This document shows, in pieces, positions 49,401-57,115 of a DNA stretch of 64,000 nt (within the stretch, counting starts at the first letter, position 1; each line of letters opens with the position of its first letter). This DNA comes from Bacteroides nordii WAL 11050 = JCM 12987 (lineage in GTDB: Bacteria; Bacteroidota; Bacteroidia; Bacteroidales; Bacteroidaceae): contig BAJA01000009.1 of assembly GCA_000613465.1 (NCBI GenBank), positions 62,001 through 126,000 of the forward strand, read 5' to 3'. Below the pieces are notes generated by a model. The model had not been told where the DNA came from. It was given only the letters and a program-made list of their open reading frames with translations, and searched no databases. The position numbers and the translations under genes were made by a program.

Positions 49401-49489
49401 AATTAACGATTAATGATTAGTGATAAGTGATTAGCACTCATTGTGCTTTCACTCATCATTCATCACTCAATAACTAATCACTAAACAAC
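49401..49489. repeat. A/T-rich spacer built from ATTAG/GTGAT repeats with hairpin potential
   Basis: The 89-bp gap between pump genes consists of iterated AATGATTAGTGAT-type units. Perfect inverted arms are present: AGTGATTAG (49426-49434) pairs with CTAATCACT (49474-49482), TTAGTGAT (49417-49424) pairs with ATCACTAA (49477-49484), and AGCAC/GTGCT forms a central small stem. It sits directly before the pump start codon and could affect message stability or pump translation. Confidence 0.6.
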
Positions 49490-52400
49490 ATGAGTTTATA
49501 CGAAGGAGCGGTAAAAAAACCGATTATGACCTCCCTCTGCTTTCTTGCAGTGGTGATCTTTGGTCTTTTCTCTTTATCAAAACTACCTATCGACTTGTAT
49601 CCGGATATCGATACAAATACGATTATGGTAATGACCGCCTATCCCGGAGCCAGTGCTTCGGATATAGAAAATAACGTGACCCGACCGTTGGAAAACACGT
49701 TGAATGCTGTTAGTAACCTGAAGCATATTACTTCACGGTCGTCAGAAAACATGTCCTTGATTACGCTGGAGTTTGAATTTGGTAATGACATCGATGTACT
49801 GACGAACGATGTCCGGGACAAACTTGACATGGTGAGTTCACAGCTCCCGGATGATGTGGAGAATCCTATCATCTTTAAGTTTAGTACGGACATGATTCCT
49901 ATCGTACTATTGTCTGTACAGGCCAATGAAAGCCAGTCGGCACTTTATAAAATTCTGGATGACCGCGTAGTGAATCCTTTAGCCCGTATTCCCGGTGTGG
50001 GTACAGTGTCTATCAGTGGTGCTCCGCAGCGTGAAATTCAGGTATATTGTGACCCGAATAAGTTAGAGGCTTATCATCTGTCTATTGAGACCATCAGCTC
50101 TATTATTGGTGCAGAGAATAAAAATATTCCCGGTGGTACCTTTGATATTGGTAACGAAACTTATTCGTTGCGTGTAGAGGGAGAGTTTAACGATTCCCGA
50201 CAGTTAGAAGATATAGTAGTAGGTACTTACAATGGTGCCAGTGTTTATCTTCGCGATGTGGCCCGTGTGGTTGACACAGTGGAAGAACGTGCGCAGGAGA
50301 CATATAATAACGGTGTAAAGGGTGCTATGATTATTGTACAGAAACAATCGGGGGCCAACTCTGTGGAAATCTCAAGAAAGGTAGAAGAAGCGTTGCCCCG
50401 TTTGCAGAAGAACCTGCCGAGTGATGTGAAACTGGGAGTCATTGTTGATACATCCGATAACATTCTGAATACAATTGACAGTTTGGCCGAAACGGTACTT
50501 TATGCTTTACTCTTTGTTGTTATCGTAGTATTCCTCTTCCTGGGACGTTGGAGGGCAACATTGATTATTTGTATCACGATTCCGCTTTCGTTGATAGCCT
50601 CATTTATTTATCTGGCCATCACCGGGAATACGATTAATATCATTTCTCTGTCTTCCCTTTCCATTGCTATCGGTATGGTGGTAGATGATGCTATTGTAGT
50701 ATTGGAGAATGTTACAACACATATTGAGCGTGGTTCTGATCCGAAACAGGCCGCTGTACATGGAACAAACGAGGTGGCTATCTCAGTTATTGCGTCTACG
50801 TTGACTATGATTGCGGTGTTCTTCCCGCTGACTATGGTAAGCGGTATGTCTGGTGTGATGTTTAAGCAGCTGGGATGGATGATGTGTGCTATTATGTTTA
50901 TCTCCACGGTTGCAGCTTTATCATTGACTCCGATGCTTTGTGCTCAGCTGTTAAAGCTTCAGAAGAAACAATCAAAGGCATTCACGATGTTCTATAGACC
51001 TATTGAAAAATCATTGGATGGATTGGACAACTGGTATGCCCGTATGCTGAATTGGGCTGTTCGTCATCGTTCGGTTATTGTTGTCGGTTGTATCTTATTC
51101 TTTGTTGTCAGTTTATTCTGTGCCAAAGGTATTGGTACAGAATTTTTCCCGGCACAAGATAATGCCCGTATTGCTGTACAGCTTGAACTGCCGATTGGTA
51201 CCCGTAAAGAGTTGGCTCAAGAGATATCTGAGAAGTTGACCAATCAGTGGATGACAAAGTATAAGGAAATAATGAAGGTATGTAACTATACTGTAGGCCA
51301 AGCTGATTCTGATAATACATGGGCTTCTATGCAGGATAACGGTTCTCACATTATTTCTTTCAATATCAGTTTGGTGGATCCGGGAGATCGTAAAATCTCG
51401 TTGGAGCAGGTCTGCGATGAGATGCGTGATGATTTGAAGAAGTATCCTGAGTTTAGTAAGGCACAGGTGATTCTTGGAGGTAGTAATACAGGTATGTCTG
51501 CTCAGGCCAGTGCCGACTTTGAAATTTATGGTTATGATATGGCAACTACCGATAGCGTAGCTGCTCAGTTGAAACGACGGTTGCTGGATGTAAAAGGAGT
51601 ATCTGAGGTAAATATCAGTCGTAGCGACTACCAACCGGAGTATCAGGTAGATTTTGACCGTGAAAAATTGGCTTTGCATGGACTCAACTTGGCTACTGTC
51701 GGCACTTATCTGCGTAATCGTATCAATGGTGCTATTGCCTCTAAATATCGTGAAGATGGTGATGAGTATGATATTAAAGTACGTTATGCCCCTGAGCATC
51801 GTACCAGTCTTGAAAGTTTGGAAAATGTTTTGGTATATAACGCTAAAGGAGAGGCTGTTCGTATAAAAGATCTTGGTACGGTGGTTGAACGTTTTGCGCC
51901 TCCTACCATTGAACGTAAAGACCGCGAACGTATTGTGACGGTATCTGCTGTTATCTCTGGTGCTCCGCTGGGTGATGTGGTAAGTGCAGGTAATGCTATT
52001 ATTGATAAGATGGATATACCATCGGAAGTGACGATTCAGGTTGCCGGTTCGTTTGAAGATCAGCAAGATTCGTTCCGGGATCTGGGAACACTGGCTATCT
52101 TGATTGTGGTCCTCGTATTTATTGTAATGGCTGCACAGTTTGAATCACTTACTTATCCATTCATCATTATGTTCTCACTCCCGTTTGCATTTAGTGGGGT
52201 GTTGATGGCACTATACTTCACGAATAGTACATTGAGTGTAATGAGTTTATTGGGAGCTATCATGTTGATTGGTATTGTGGTGAAGAATGGTATTGTGCTT
52301 ATTGACTACATTACCCTGTGCCGTGAACGCGGACAATCGGTATTGCATTCGGTTGTGACCGCCGGTAAGAGTCGTCTTCGTCCGGTATTAATGACTACTG

Positions 52401-52648
52401 CTACTACTGTTCTTGGTATGATCCCGATGGCTATTGGTGGCGGACAAGGTTCGGAAATGTGGAGCCCGATGGCAATTGCCGTAATTGGTGGTTTGACGAT
52501 ATCTACCATCCTTACGTTAATTTTGATCCCAACATTGTATTGTGTATTTGCCGGTACAGGTATTAAACGCCAACGTAAAGCTATGAAACGTCAGCGCGCA
52601 CTGGATATCTATTTTCAGGAGCATAAAGACGAAATCATAAAGAAATAA
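49490..52648 (+). CDS. RND-family multidrug efflux pump (HAE1 type)
   Basis: A 1052-residue inner-membrane transporter with the twelve-helix, two-large-loop plan of AcrB-like pumps. The first helix starts KKPIMTSLCFLAVVIFGLF. The porter region begins DLYPDIDTNTIMVMTAYPGAS. TM4 carries the proton-relay Asp pair in GMVVDDAIVVLENV, which separates the drug-type HAE1 group from heavy-metal pumps. The second half has LIVVLVFIVMAAQFESLTYPFIIMFSLPFAF and IGIVVKNGIVLIDY. With the adaptor and TolC-like protein it exports drugs or envelope metabolites using proton force. A small PII-like gene follows after 15 bp. Confidence 0.95.
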   Translation: MSLYEGAVKKPIMTSLCFLAVVIFGLFSLSKLPIDLYPDIDTNTIMVMTAYPGASASDIENNVTRPLENTLNAVSNLKHITSRSSENMSLITLEFEFGNDIDVLTNDVRDKLDMVSSQLPDDVENPIIFKFSTDMIPIVLLSVQANESQSALYKILDDRVVNPLARIPGVGTVSISGAPQREIQVYCDPNKLEAYHLSIETISSIIGAENKNIPGGTFDIGNETYSLRVEGEFNDSRQLEDIVVGTYNGASVYLRDVARVVDTVEERAQETYNNGVKGAMIIVQKQSGANSVEISRKVEEALPRLQKNLPSDVKLGVIVDTSDNILNTIDSLAETVLYALLFVVIVVFLFLGRWRATLIICITIPLSLIASFIYLAITGNTINIISLSSLSIAIGMVVDDAIVVLENVTTHIERGSDPKQAAVHGTNEVAISVIASTLTMIAVFFPLTMVSGMSGVMFKQLGWMMCAIMFISTVAALSLTPMLCAQLLKLQKKQSKAFTMFYRPIEKSLDGLDNWYARMLNWAVRHRSVIVVGCILFFVVSLFCAKGIGTEFFPAQDNARIAVQLELPIGTRKELAQEISEKLTNQWMTKYKEIMKVCNYTVGQADSDNTWASMQDNGSHIISFNISLVDPGDRKISLEQVCDEMRDDLKKYPEFSKAQVILGGSNTGMSAQASADFEIYGYDMATTDSVAAQLKRRLLDVKGVSEVNISRSDYQPEYQVDFDREKLALHGLNLATVGTYLRNRINGAIASKYREDGDEYDIKVRYAPEHRTSLESLENVLVYNAKGEAVRIKDLGTVVERFAPPTIERKDRERIVTVSAVISGAPLGDVVSAGNAIIDKMDIPSEVTIQVAGSFEDQQDSFRDLGTLAILIVVLVFIVMAAQFESLTYPFIIMFSLPFAFSGVLMALYFTNSTLSVMSLLGAIMLIGIVVKNGIVLIDYITLCRERGQSVLHSVVTAGKSRLRPVLMTTATTVLGMIPMAIGGGQGSEMWSPMAIAVIGGLTISTILTLILIPTLYCVFAGTGIKRQRKAMKRQRALDIYFQEHKDEIIKK

Positions 52649-52663
52649 CTAATAATTGAAAAT

Positions 52664-52957
52664 ATGAAATCAGTATTAATAACATTCGACCAAGCCTATT
52701 ATGAACGTATCATTGCTTTGTTGGATCGCCTCAATTGCCGTGGTTTCACTTATCTGGAGCGTGTACAAGGACGTGGCTCAAAGACTGGTGAGCCGCATTT
52801 CGGAAGCCATGCATGGCCCAGTATGTGTTCCGCCATTCTATCTGTGGTTGAGGATGAGAAGGTAGACCCGCTATTGGATACGCTGCATAAAATGGATTTG
52901 CAGACAGAACAACTTGGACTACGTGCATTTGTCTGGAATATTGAACGGAGTATCTGA
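52664..52957 (+). CDS. PII-like small protein at the end of the efflux operon
   Basis: A 97-residue protein with no signal peptide. The predicted beta-alpha-beta pattern (SVLITFDQAYYERIIALLDRL, GFTYLERVQGRGSKTG) and the Gly-rich loop before HAWPSMCSAILSVVEDEKVDPLL resemble the ferredoxin-like fold of the PII/CutA group, with the loop in the T-loop position. Small PII-related proteins of unknown function (such as DUF3240) are known beside RND pump genes in other phyla. It is 15 bp after the pump and ends the operon before a strong terminator. It may sense a ligand and modulate the pump; this is inference. Confidence 0.75.
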   Translation: MKSVLITFDQAYYERIIALLDRLNCRGFTYLERVQGRGSKTGEPHFGSHAWPSMCSAILSVVEDEKVDPLLDTLHKMDLQTEQLGLRAFVWNIERSI

Positions 52958-52976
52958 TACTACCGTAAATTAACAT

Positions 52977-53022
52977 AAAGAAAGGAGAATCTCATTGATC
53001 ATGTAGATTCTCCTTTCTTTTT
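52977..53022 (+). terminator. strong intrinsic terminator of the efflux operon
   Basis: A 16-bp perfect stem (AAAGAAAGGAGAATCT at 52977-52992, complement at 53005-53020), 12-nt loop, followed by further T. It lies 19 bp after the PII-like gene. Confidence 0.92.
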
Positions 53023-53034
53023 ATCTGTCTTATC

Positions 53035-53057
53035 TATCTTTGCTTCAAGCGAAGATA
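53035..53057. other. 23-bp near-perfect palindrome upstream of the SGNH-MBOAT operon
   Basis: TATCTT.GCTT.AAGC.AAGATA symmetry with one mismatched pair around a central base, between the efflux terminator and the next promoter. A protein-binding site or a second weak terminator is possible. Confidence 0.45.
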
Positions 53058-53115
53058 AGCTGTATCTTGGCATAAAAAATGAACGAGTTCGTTTTATTCT
53101 GCTCTCGGTTTACAT

Positions 53116-53123
53116 TATCTTTG
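53116..53123 (+). promoter_or_regulatory. consensus -7 element for the SGNH-MBOAT operon
   Basis: TATCTTTG, 32 bp before the ATG at 53156. The -33 region is not clear. Confidence 0.6.
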
Positions 53124-53155
53124 CAGCTCCTTATTAAAAGAAAGTAAGAGAGTGC

Positions 53156-54529
53156 ATGAAGAATTATCTGAAATATTCGTTGGGACTGACCTTATTTATT
53201 CTGGTTGCTTTGATTGGCATGCATTGGTTACCAGTCATAACGATTGATGGACATACAATGAGACGGGTGGACTTGTTGAGTGATATCCGTACACCTGAAC
53301 CGGAAGAAGAAAAGATGGAAGCAGACAGCCTTCTTCCCGTACCTGAAGTGAAGCCTGCCTTTATAGACACCTGTCGTACAGGGATGACCTGTATAGAAGA
53401 TTATAGTGATTCTACCCTGCGTGGGATGACTCCTTTCTACCGTGCACTGGACGAGATTCCGATGAAGAAGCGCCTGGTGCGTATCGCTGTCTTCGGTGAT
53501 TCCTTTATAGAGGCCGATATATTCACTGCCGATCTGCGTGAAATGTTACAGAAACGTTTTGGGGGGTGCGGAGTGGGCTTTGTCACCATAACTTCTATGA
53601 CCAGTGGATACCGTCCCACAGTACGCCATTCGTTCGGAGGATGGTCCAGTCATGCCGTAACGGATAGTGTTTATTTCGATCGAAAAAAACAAGGCCTTTC
53701 CGGACATTATTTTGTTCCCAACAATAATGCTTATGTTGAACTCCGTGGACAGAATAAGTATGCTTCTTTATTAGATACCTGTCAGCAGGCGTCTATCTTT
53801 TTTTATAATAAAGGTGCGGTTGATCTCTCTGTTCGTATAAATCGGGGAGAGACAGAAAACCGGCAATTTGAACCTGATGGGCATTTGCAGGCAATGCAGG
53901 TGGAGGGACGTATCGGATCTGTACGTTGGACAGTAAATCAGGCGGATTCTACGTTGTTTTATGGTATGGCGATGGATGGTACGCAAGGGATTATTGTTGA
54001 TAACTTCTCTTTGCGTGGTAGTTCCGGACTTTCTCTGCGAACGATTCCTGCCAGCATAATAAAAGAGTTCAATGAGCAGCGTCCCTACGATCTTGTCATT
54101 TTGCAGTACGGACTGAATGTTGCTACTCAACGCGGCTACAATTATGATAATTATCAGAAAGGGTTACTTACTGCTATTGAGCATTTGAAGGAGTGTTTCC
54201 CACAGGCAGGTTTTCTGTTGCTTAGTGTAGGCGATCGTGACTATAAAACCGATACAGGAGAACTTCGTACGATGCCGGGAGTTAAGAATCTGATTCGCTA
54301 TCAACAGAATATAGCCGCTGAGAGTGGCATCGCTTTCTGGAATATGTTTGAAGCAATGGGAGGAGAAGGTAGTATGGCAAAACTGGTACATGCAAAACCT
54401 TCCATGGCAAATTATGATTATACACATATTAACTTCCGGGGTGGAAAACATCTGGCAGGGTTGCTTTATGAAACATTACTCTACGGAAAAGAACAATATG
54501 ACAGGAGACGTGCTTATGAGAATAAATAA
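53156..54529 (+). CDS. membrane-anchored SGNH/GDSL-type hydrolase or acyltransferase partner
   Basis: A 457-residue protein with an N-terminal membrane helix (about 8-27) and no obvious cleavage site, so it is probably anchored with its domain in the periplasm. Block I of the SGNH fold is IAVFGDSFIEAD (nucleophile Ser about 118). LVILQYGLNVA stands at the block III position, with Gly-Leu-Asn giving the N. The catalytic Asp-x-x-His is in YDYTHINFRGG (about 433-436). A beta-rich segment (about 180-290) is inserted between blocks. It overlaps the next gene by 14 bp and is the first of three coupled genes ending in an MBOAT, which suggests a role in O-acylation of an envelope polymer, as AlgJ/AlgX-like proteins do in alginate. 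Confidence 0.85.
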   Translation: MKNYLKYSLGLTLFILVALIGMHWLPVITIDGHTMRRVDLLSDIRTPEPEEEKMEADSLLPVPEVKPAFIDTCRTGMTCIEDYSDSTLRGMTPFYRALDEIPMKKRLVRIAVFGDSFIEADIFTADLREMLQKRFGGCGVGFVTITSMTSGYRPTVRHSFGGWSSHAVTDSVYFDRKKQGLSGHYFVPNNNAYVELRGQNKYASLLDTCQQASIFFYNKGAVDLSVRINRGETENRQFEPDGHLQAMQVEGRIGSVRWTVNQADSTLFYGMAMDGTQGIIVDNFSLRGSSGLSLRTIPASIIKEFNEQRPYDLVILQYGLNVATQRGYNYDNYQKGLLTAIEHLKECFPQAGFLLLSVGDRDYKTDTGELRTMPGVKNLIRYQQNIAAESGIAFWNMFEAMGGEGSMAKLVHAKPSMANYDYTHINFRGGKHLAGLLYETLLYGKEQYDRRRAYENK

Positions 54530-55415
54530 GTTTTTGTTATTTATCGTAATTCTCTTCCTGTCAGTTTCGTTAAAGCTTTTTGCACAGGATGCTTTGCCTG
54601 TATGTCCCGTACGGGGGGCACCGATGAAAAGTGCTAAGCCGATGCGTGAGATGAAACTGCTTTACGATACTCTATCTGTGCAGATTGATTTGCCGGTTGC
54701 CTTTAAAGGAATAGGAATAAATGAGATTGTTGACAGTTTGGGGATACTTTCTCCTGTGCTGGAGCATTTGCGCCTTGTAAAAGGAGGAATACTGGAAGAT
54801 ACTGTACGTATTTTGCATATTGGAGATAGCCATATTCGGGGACATATTTACCCCCAGACCACCGGACAACGATTGGCTGAGACTTTTGGCAGTGTTTCCT
54901 ATACTGATATGGGAGTAAATGGGGCAACCTGTCTCACTTTTACACATCCCGACCGTATCGCTGCCATTGCTGCACTTAAACCGGAACTTCTTATACTCTC
55001 TTTCGGAACAAATGAGAGCCATAATAAACGGTATAATGCTAATTTGCATTATCAGCAGATGGATGAACTTATTTCGCTGATTCGTGACAGTTTACCGGAT
55101 GTTCCGATCCTGTTAACGACTCCTCCCGGTTCTTATGAAAGTTTCCGACGGCGAGGCAGGCGCCGGACATATACTATCAATCCGCGCACAGTGACGGCTG
55201 CCAATACCATTCAGAAGTACGCTCGTGATCATCATCTGGTTGTTTGGGATATGTATAATGTAGTGGGGGGAAGCCTTCGTGCCTGTAAGAACTGGCAGGA
55301 AGCCAGGTTGATGCGCCCCGATCATGTACATTATTTGCCTGAAGGATATATTCTCCAGGGTAATTTATTATACGAAGCCATTATTAAAGCTTACAACGAT
55401 TATGTTTCCCATTGA
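54516..55415 (+). CDS. second SGNH-type hydrolase/acyltransferase partner, secreted
   Basis: About 299 residues. The start at 54516 is favoured over the ATG at 54498: it begins a clean signal peptide (MRINKFLLFIVILFLSVSLKLFAQ) and has AGGAGA 9 nt upstream. SGNH motifs: ILHIGDSHIRGH (nucleophile Ser about 107), LTFTHPDRIA, LLILSFGTNESHN (block III Asn), and Asp-x-x-His in RPDHVHYLPEGY. It overlaps the previous gene by 14 bp and the MBOAT by 14 bp. The two SGNH proteins differ in anchoring (membrane versus soluble), so they may act in sequence, one receiving the acyl group from the MBOAT and one transferring or removing it. Confidence 0.87.
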   Translation: MRINKFLLFIVILFLSVSLKLFAQDALPVCPVRGAPMKSAKPMREMKLLYDTLSVQIDLPVAFKGIGINEIVDSLGILSPVLEHLRLVKGGILEDTVRILHIGDSHIRGHIYPQTTGQRLAETFGSVSYTDMGVNGATCLTFTHPDRIAAIAALKPELLILSFGTNESHNKRYNANLHYQQMDELISLIRDSLPDVPILLTTPPGSYESFRRRGRRRTYTINPRTVTAANTIQKYARDHHLVVWDMYNVVGGSLRACKNWQEARLMRPDHVHYLPEGYILQGNLLYEAIIKAYNDYVSH

Positions 55416-56889
55416 TATAGATTTTAGCCGCCTCCGTGAGGTTTTCACATATAATCCGGAGGCTCCGATGATATTTAGTAGCGGAATATTTCTCTGGCTG
55501 TTTGCCGCCTTTATGGTGGTGTATGTACTTCTGCGTCATAAGTATACTGCGCGTATCTTGTTTGTTACCTTGTTTTCTTATTATTTTTATTATAAGAGTA
55601 GCGGTACCTATTTCTTTTTATTGGCTATTGTAACAGTTGGCGATTTTGTGTTTGCTCGTCTGATGGATCGCACTGACAATAAGTATGGACGGAAAGCGTG
55701 GGTGATGCTAAGTCTTTCTCTCAATCTGGGATTACTTTGTTATTTTAAGTATACAAATTTTCTGGGTGGAGTTATTGCTTCATTGATGGGCGGACAATTT
55801 ACAGCGCTTGATATATTCCTTCCTGTAGGCATCTCTTTCTTTACTTTTCAGTCGCTGAGTTATACAATCGATGTTTACCGAAGGGATATAAAACCACTTA
55901 CCAATTTACTGGATTATGCTTTTTACGTGTCCTTTTTTCCTCAACTGGTGGCAGGACCTATTGTACGGGCACGTGATTTTATACCTCAGATTCGTAAGCC
56001 GCTTTATGTTTCGCAGGAAATGTTTGGACGGGGTATCTTTTTGATTGTAGCCGGTTTGTTTAAGAAAGCTGTTATCTCAGACTATATCAGTATCAATTTT
56101 GTAGAACGTATTTTTGATAACCCTACGCTTTATTCAGGTATAGAAAACCTGATGGGACTTTATGGGTATGCACTGCAAATTTATTGCGATTTTTCCGGAT
56201 ATAGTGATATGGCTATTGGTATTGCTCTCTTATTAGGCTTCCATTTTAATCTGAATTTTAATTCTCCGTATAAATCGGCTTCTATTACAGAGTTTTGGCG
56301 ACGTTGGCATATTTCTCTGTCAAGCTGGTTGCGTGATTATCTGTATATCTCATTGGGAGGAAACCGGCATGGTAAATTCCGTCAGTATCTTAATCTTATT
56401 ATTACAATGTTTCTGGGGGGATTATGGCATGGAGCATCCTGGAATTTTGTTTTATGGGGTATGTTTCATGGCGTAGCGTTGGCGCTCCATAAAGCCTGGA
56501 TGACTATCATAGGGCGTAAGAAAGGGGAAGAAAGTCATGGTGTCCGTCGTTTTTTGGGTGTTATTATTACATTTAACTTTGTTTGTTTCTGTTGGATTTT
56601 CTTTCGTAATGCTGATATTCATAACTCAATGGATATGCTGGGACAGATATTTACAACTTTCCGCCCACAACTGTTCCCGCAATTATTAGAGGGATACTGG
56701 CGTGTTTTTGCTTTGATGGCATTGGGCTTTCTACTTCATTTTGCTCCTGATAGTTGGGAAAATGCAGTTTGTCGTGGGGTAATTCGCCTCCCGTTTTTAG
56801 GCAAAGCATTATTAATGGTGGCTATGATTTATCTGGTTATTCAGATGAAGAGTAGCGAGATCCAACCATTCATTTACTTCCAGTTTTGA
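55402..56889 (+). CDS. MBOAT-family O-acyltransferase (AlgI/DltB-like)
   Basis: About 495 residues with roughly ten membrane helices. The start at 55402 (MFPIDIDFSRLREVF) is set by homologous N-termini and overlaps the preceding gene. FYVSFFPQLVAGPIVRARDFIPQ, FCDFSGYSDMAIGIA-type and FWRRWHISLSSWLRDYLYISLGGN motifs are present. The catalytic His is in FLGGLWHGASWNFVLWG. Members pass an acyl group, usually acetyl, across the membrane to a periplasmic partner that modifies alginate, teichoic acid, peptidoglycan or exopolysaccharide. Here the partners are probably the two SGNH proteins upstream. The target polymer is unknown, since no glycan synthesis genes are adjacent. Confidence 0.93.
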   Translation: MFPIDIDFSRLREVFTYNPEAPMIFSSGIFLWLFAAFMVVYVLLRHKYTARILFVTLFSYYFYYKSSGTYFFLLAIVTVGDFVFARLMDRTDNKYGRKAWVMLSLSLNLGLLCYFKYTNFLGGVIASLMGGQFTALDIFLPVGISFFTFQSLSYTIDVYRRDIKPLTNLLDYAFYVSFFPQLVAGPIVRARDFIPQIRKPLYVSQEMFGRGIFLIVAGLFKKAVISDYISINFVERIFDNPTLYSGIENLMGLYGYALQIYCDFSGYSDMAIGIALLLGFHFNLNFNSPYKSASITEFWRRWHISLSSWLRDYLYISLGGNRHGKFRQYLNLIITMFLGGLWHGASWNFVLWGMFHGVALALHKAWMTIIGRKKGEESHGVRRFLGVIITFNFVCFCWIFFRNADIHNSMDMLGQIFTTFRPQLFPQLLEGYWRVFALMALGFLLHFAPDSWENAVCRGVIRLPFLGKALLMVAMIYLVIQMKSSEIQPFIYFQF

Positions 56890-56927
56890 GTGTTTTCCGC
56901 ACGGGGAGGTACGCCAGGCGATGATTA

Positions 56928-57021
56928 ATTGAAACGCAGATGAACACAGATTTTCGCAAAGGGAAATAAATAGATGATTAATATCTACAGTCTTTTAATC
57001 TGCATTAATCTGCGTTTCATT
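56928..57021. repeat. inverted-repeat element (copy C, reverse orientation)
   Basis: Bounded by ATTGAAACGCAGAT (56928-56941) and ATCTGCGTTTCAT (57008-57020). Reversed, it aligns with copy A (38569-38672) including TTTCCCTTTGCGAAAATCTG and the AGACTGTAG segment. CCGCACGGGGAGRTAC just outside it (56899 onward) is also present at 38228 near copy A. It lies between the convergent MBOAT and GH20 genes. Confidence 0.75.
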
Positions 57022-57115
57022 AAATAAATAGTACTTTGTGGAACTCTGTGCTACTTTATGGTGGAATATATTCAAGACCGTATTACGATCATCCGTATTT
57101 CATCAGATAGCAATA

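Noticed and set aside
51113..52066. 317-codon open frame on the minus strand
   Set aside because: It lies wholly antisense to the RND pump gene, has no signal peptide or recognisable domain, and reflects codon bias of the sense gene.
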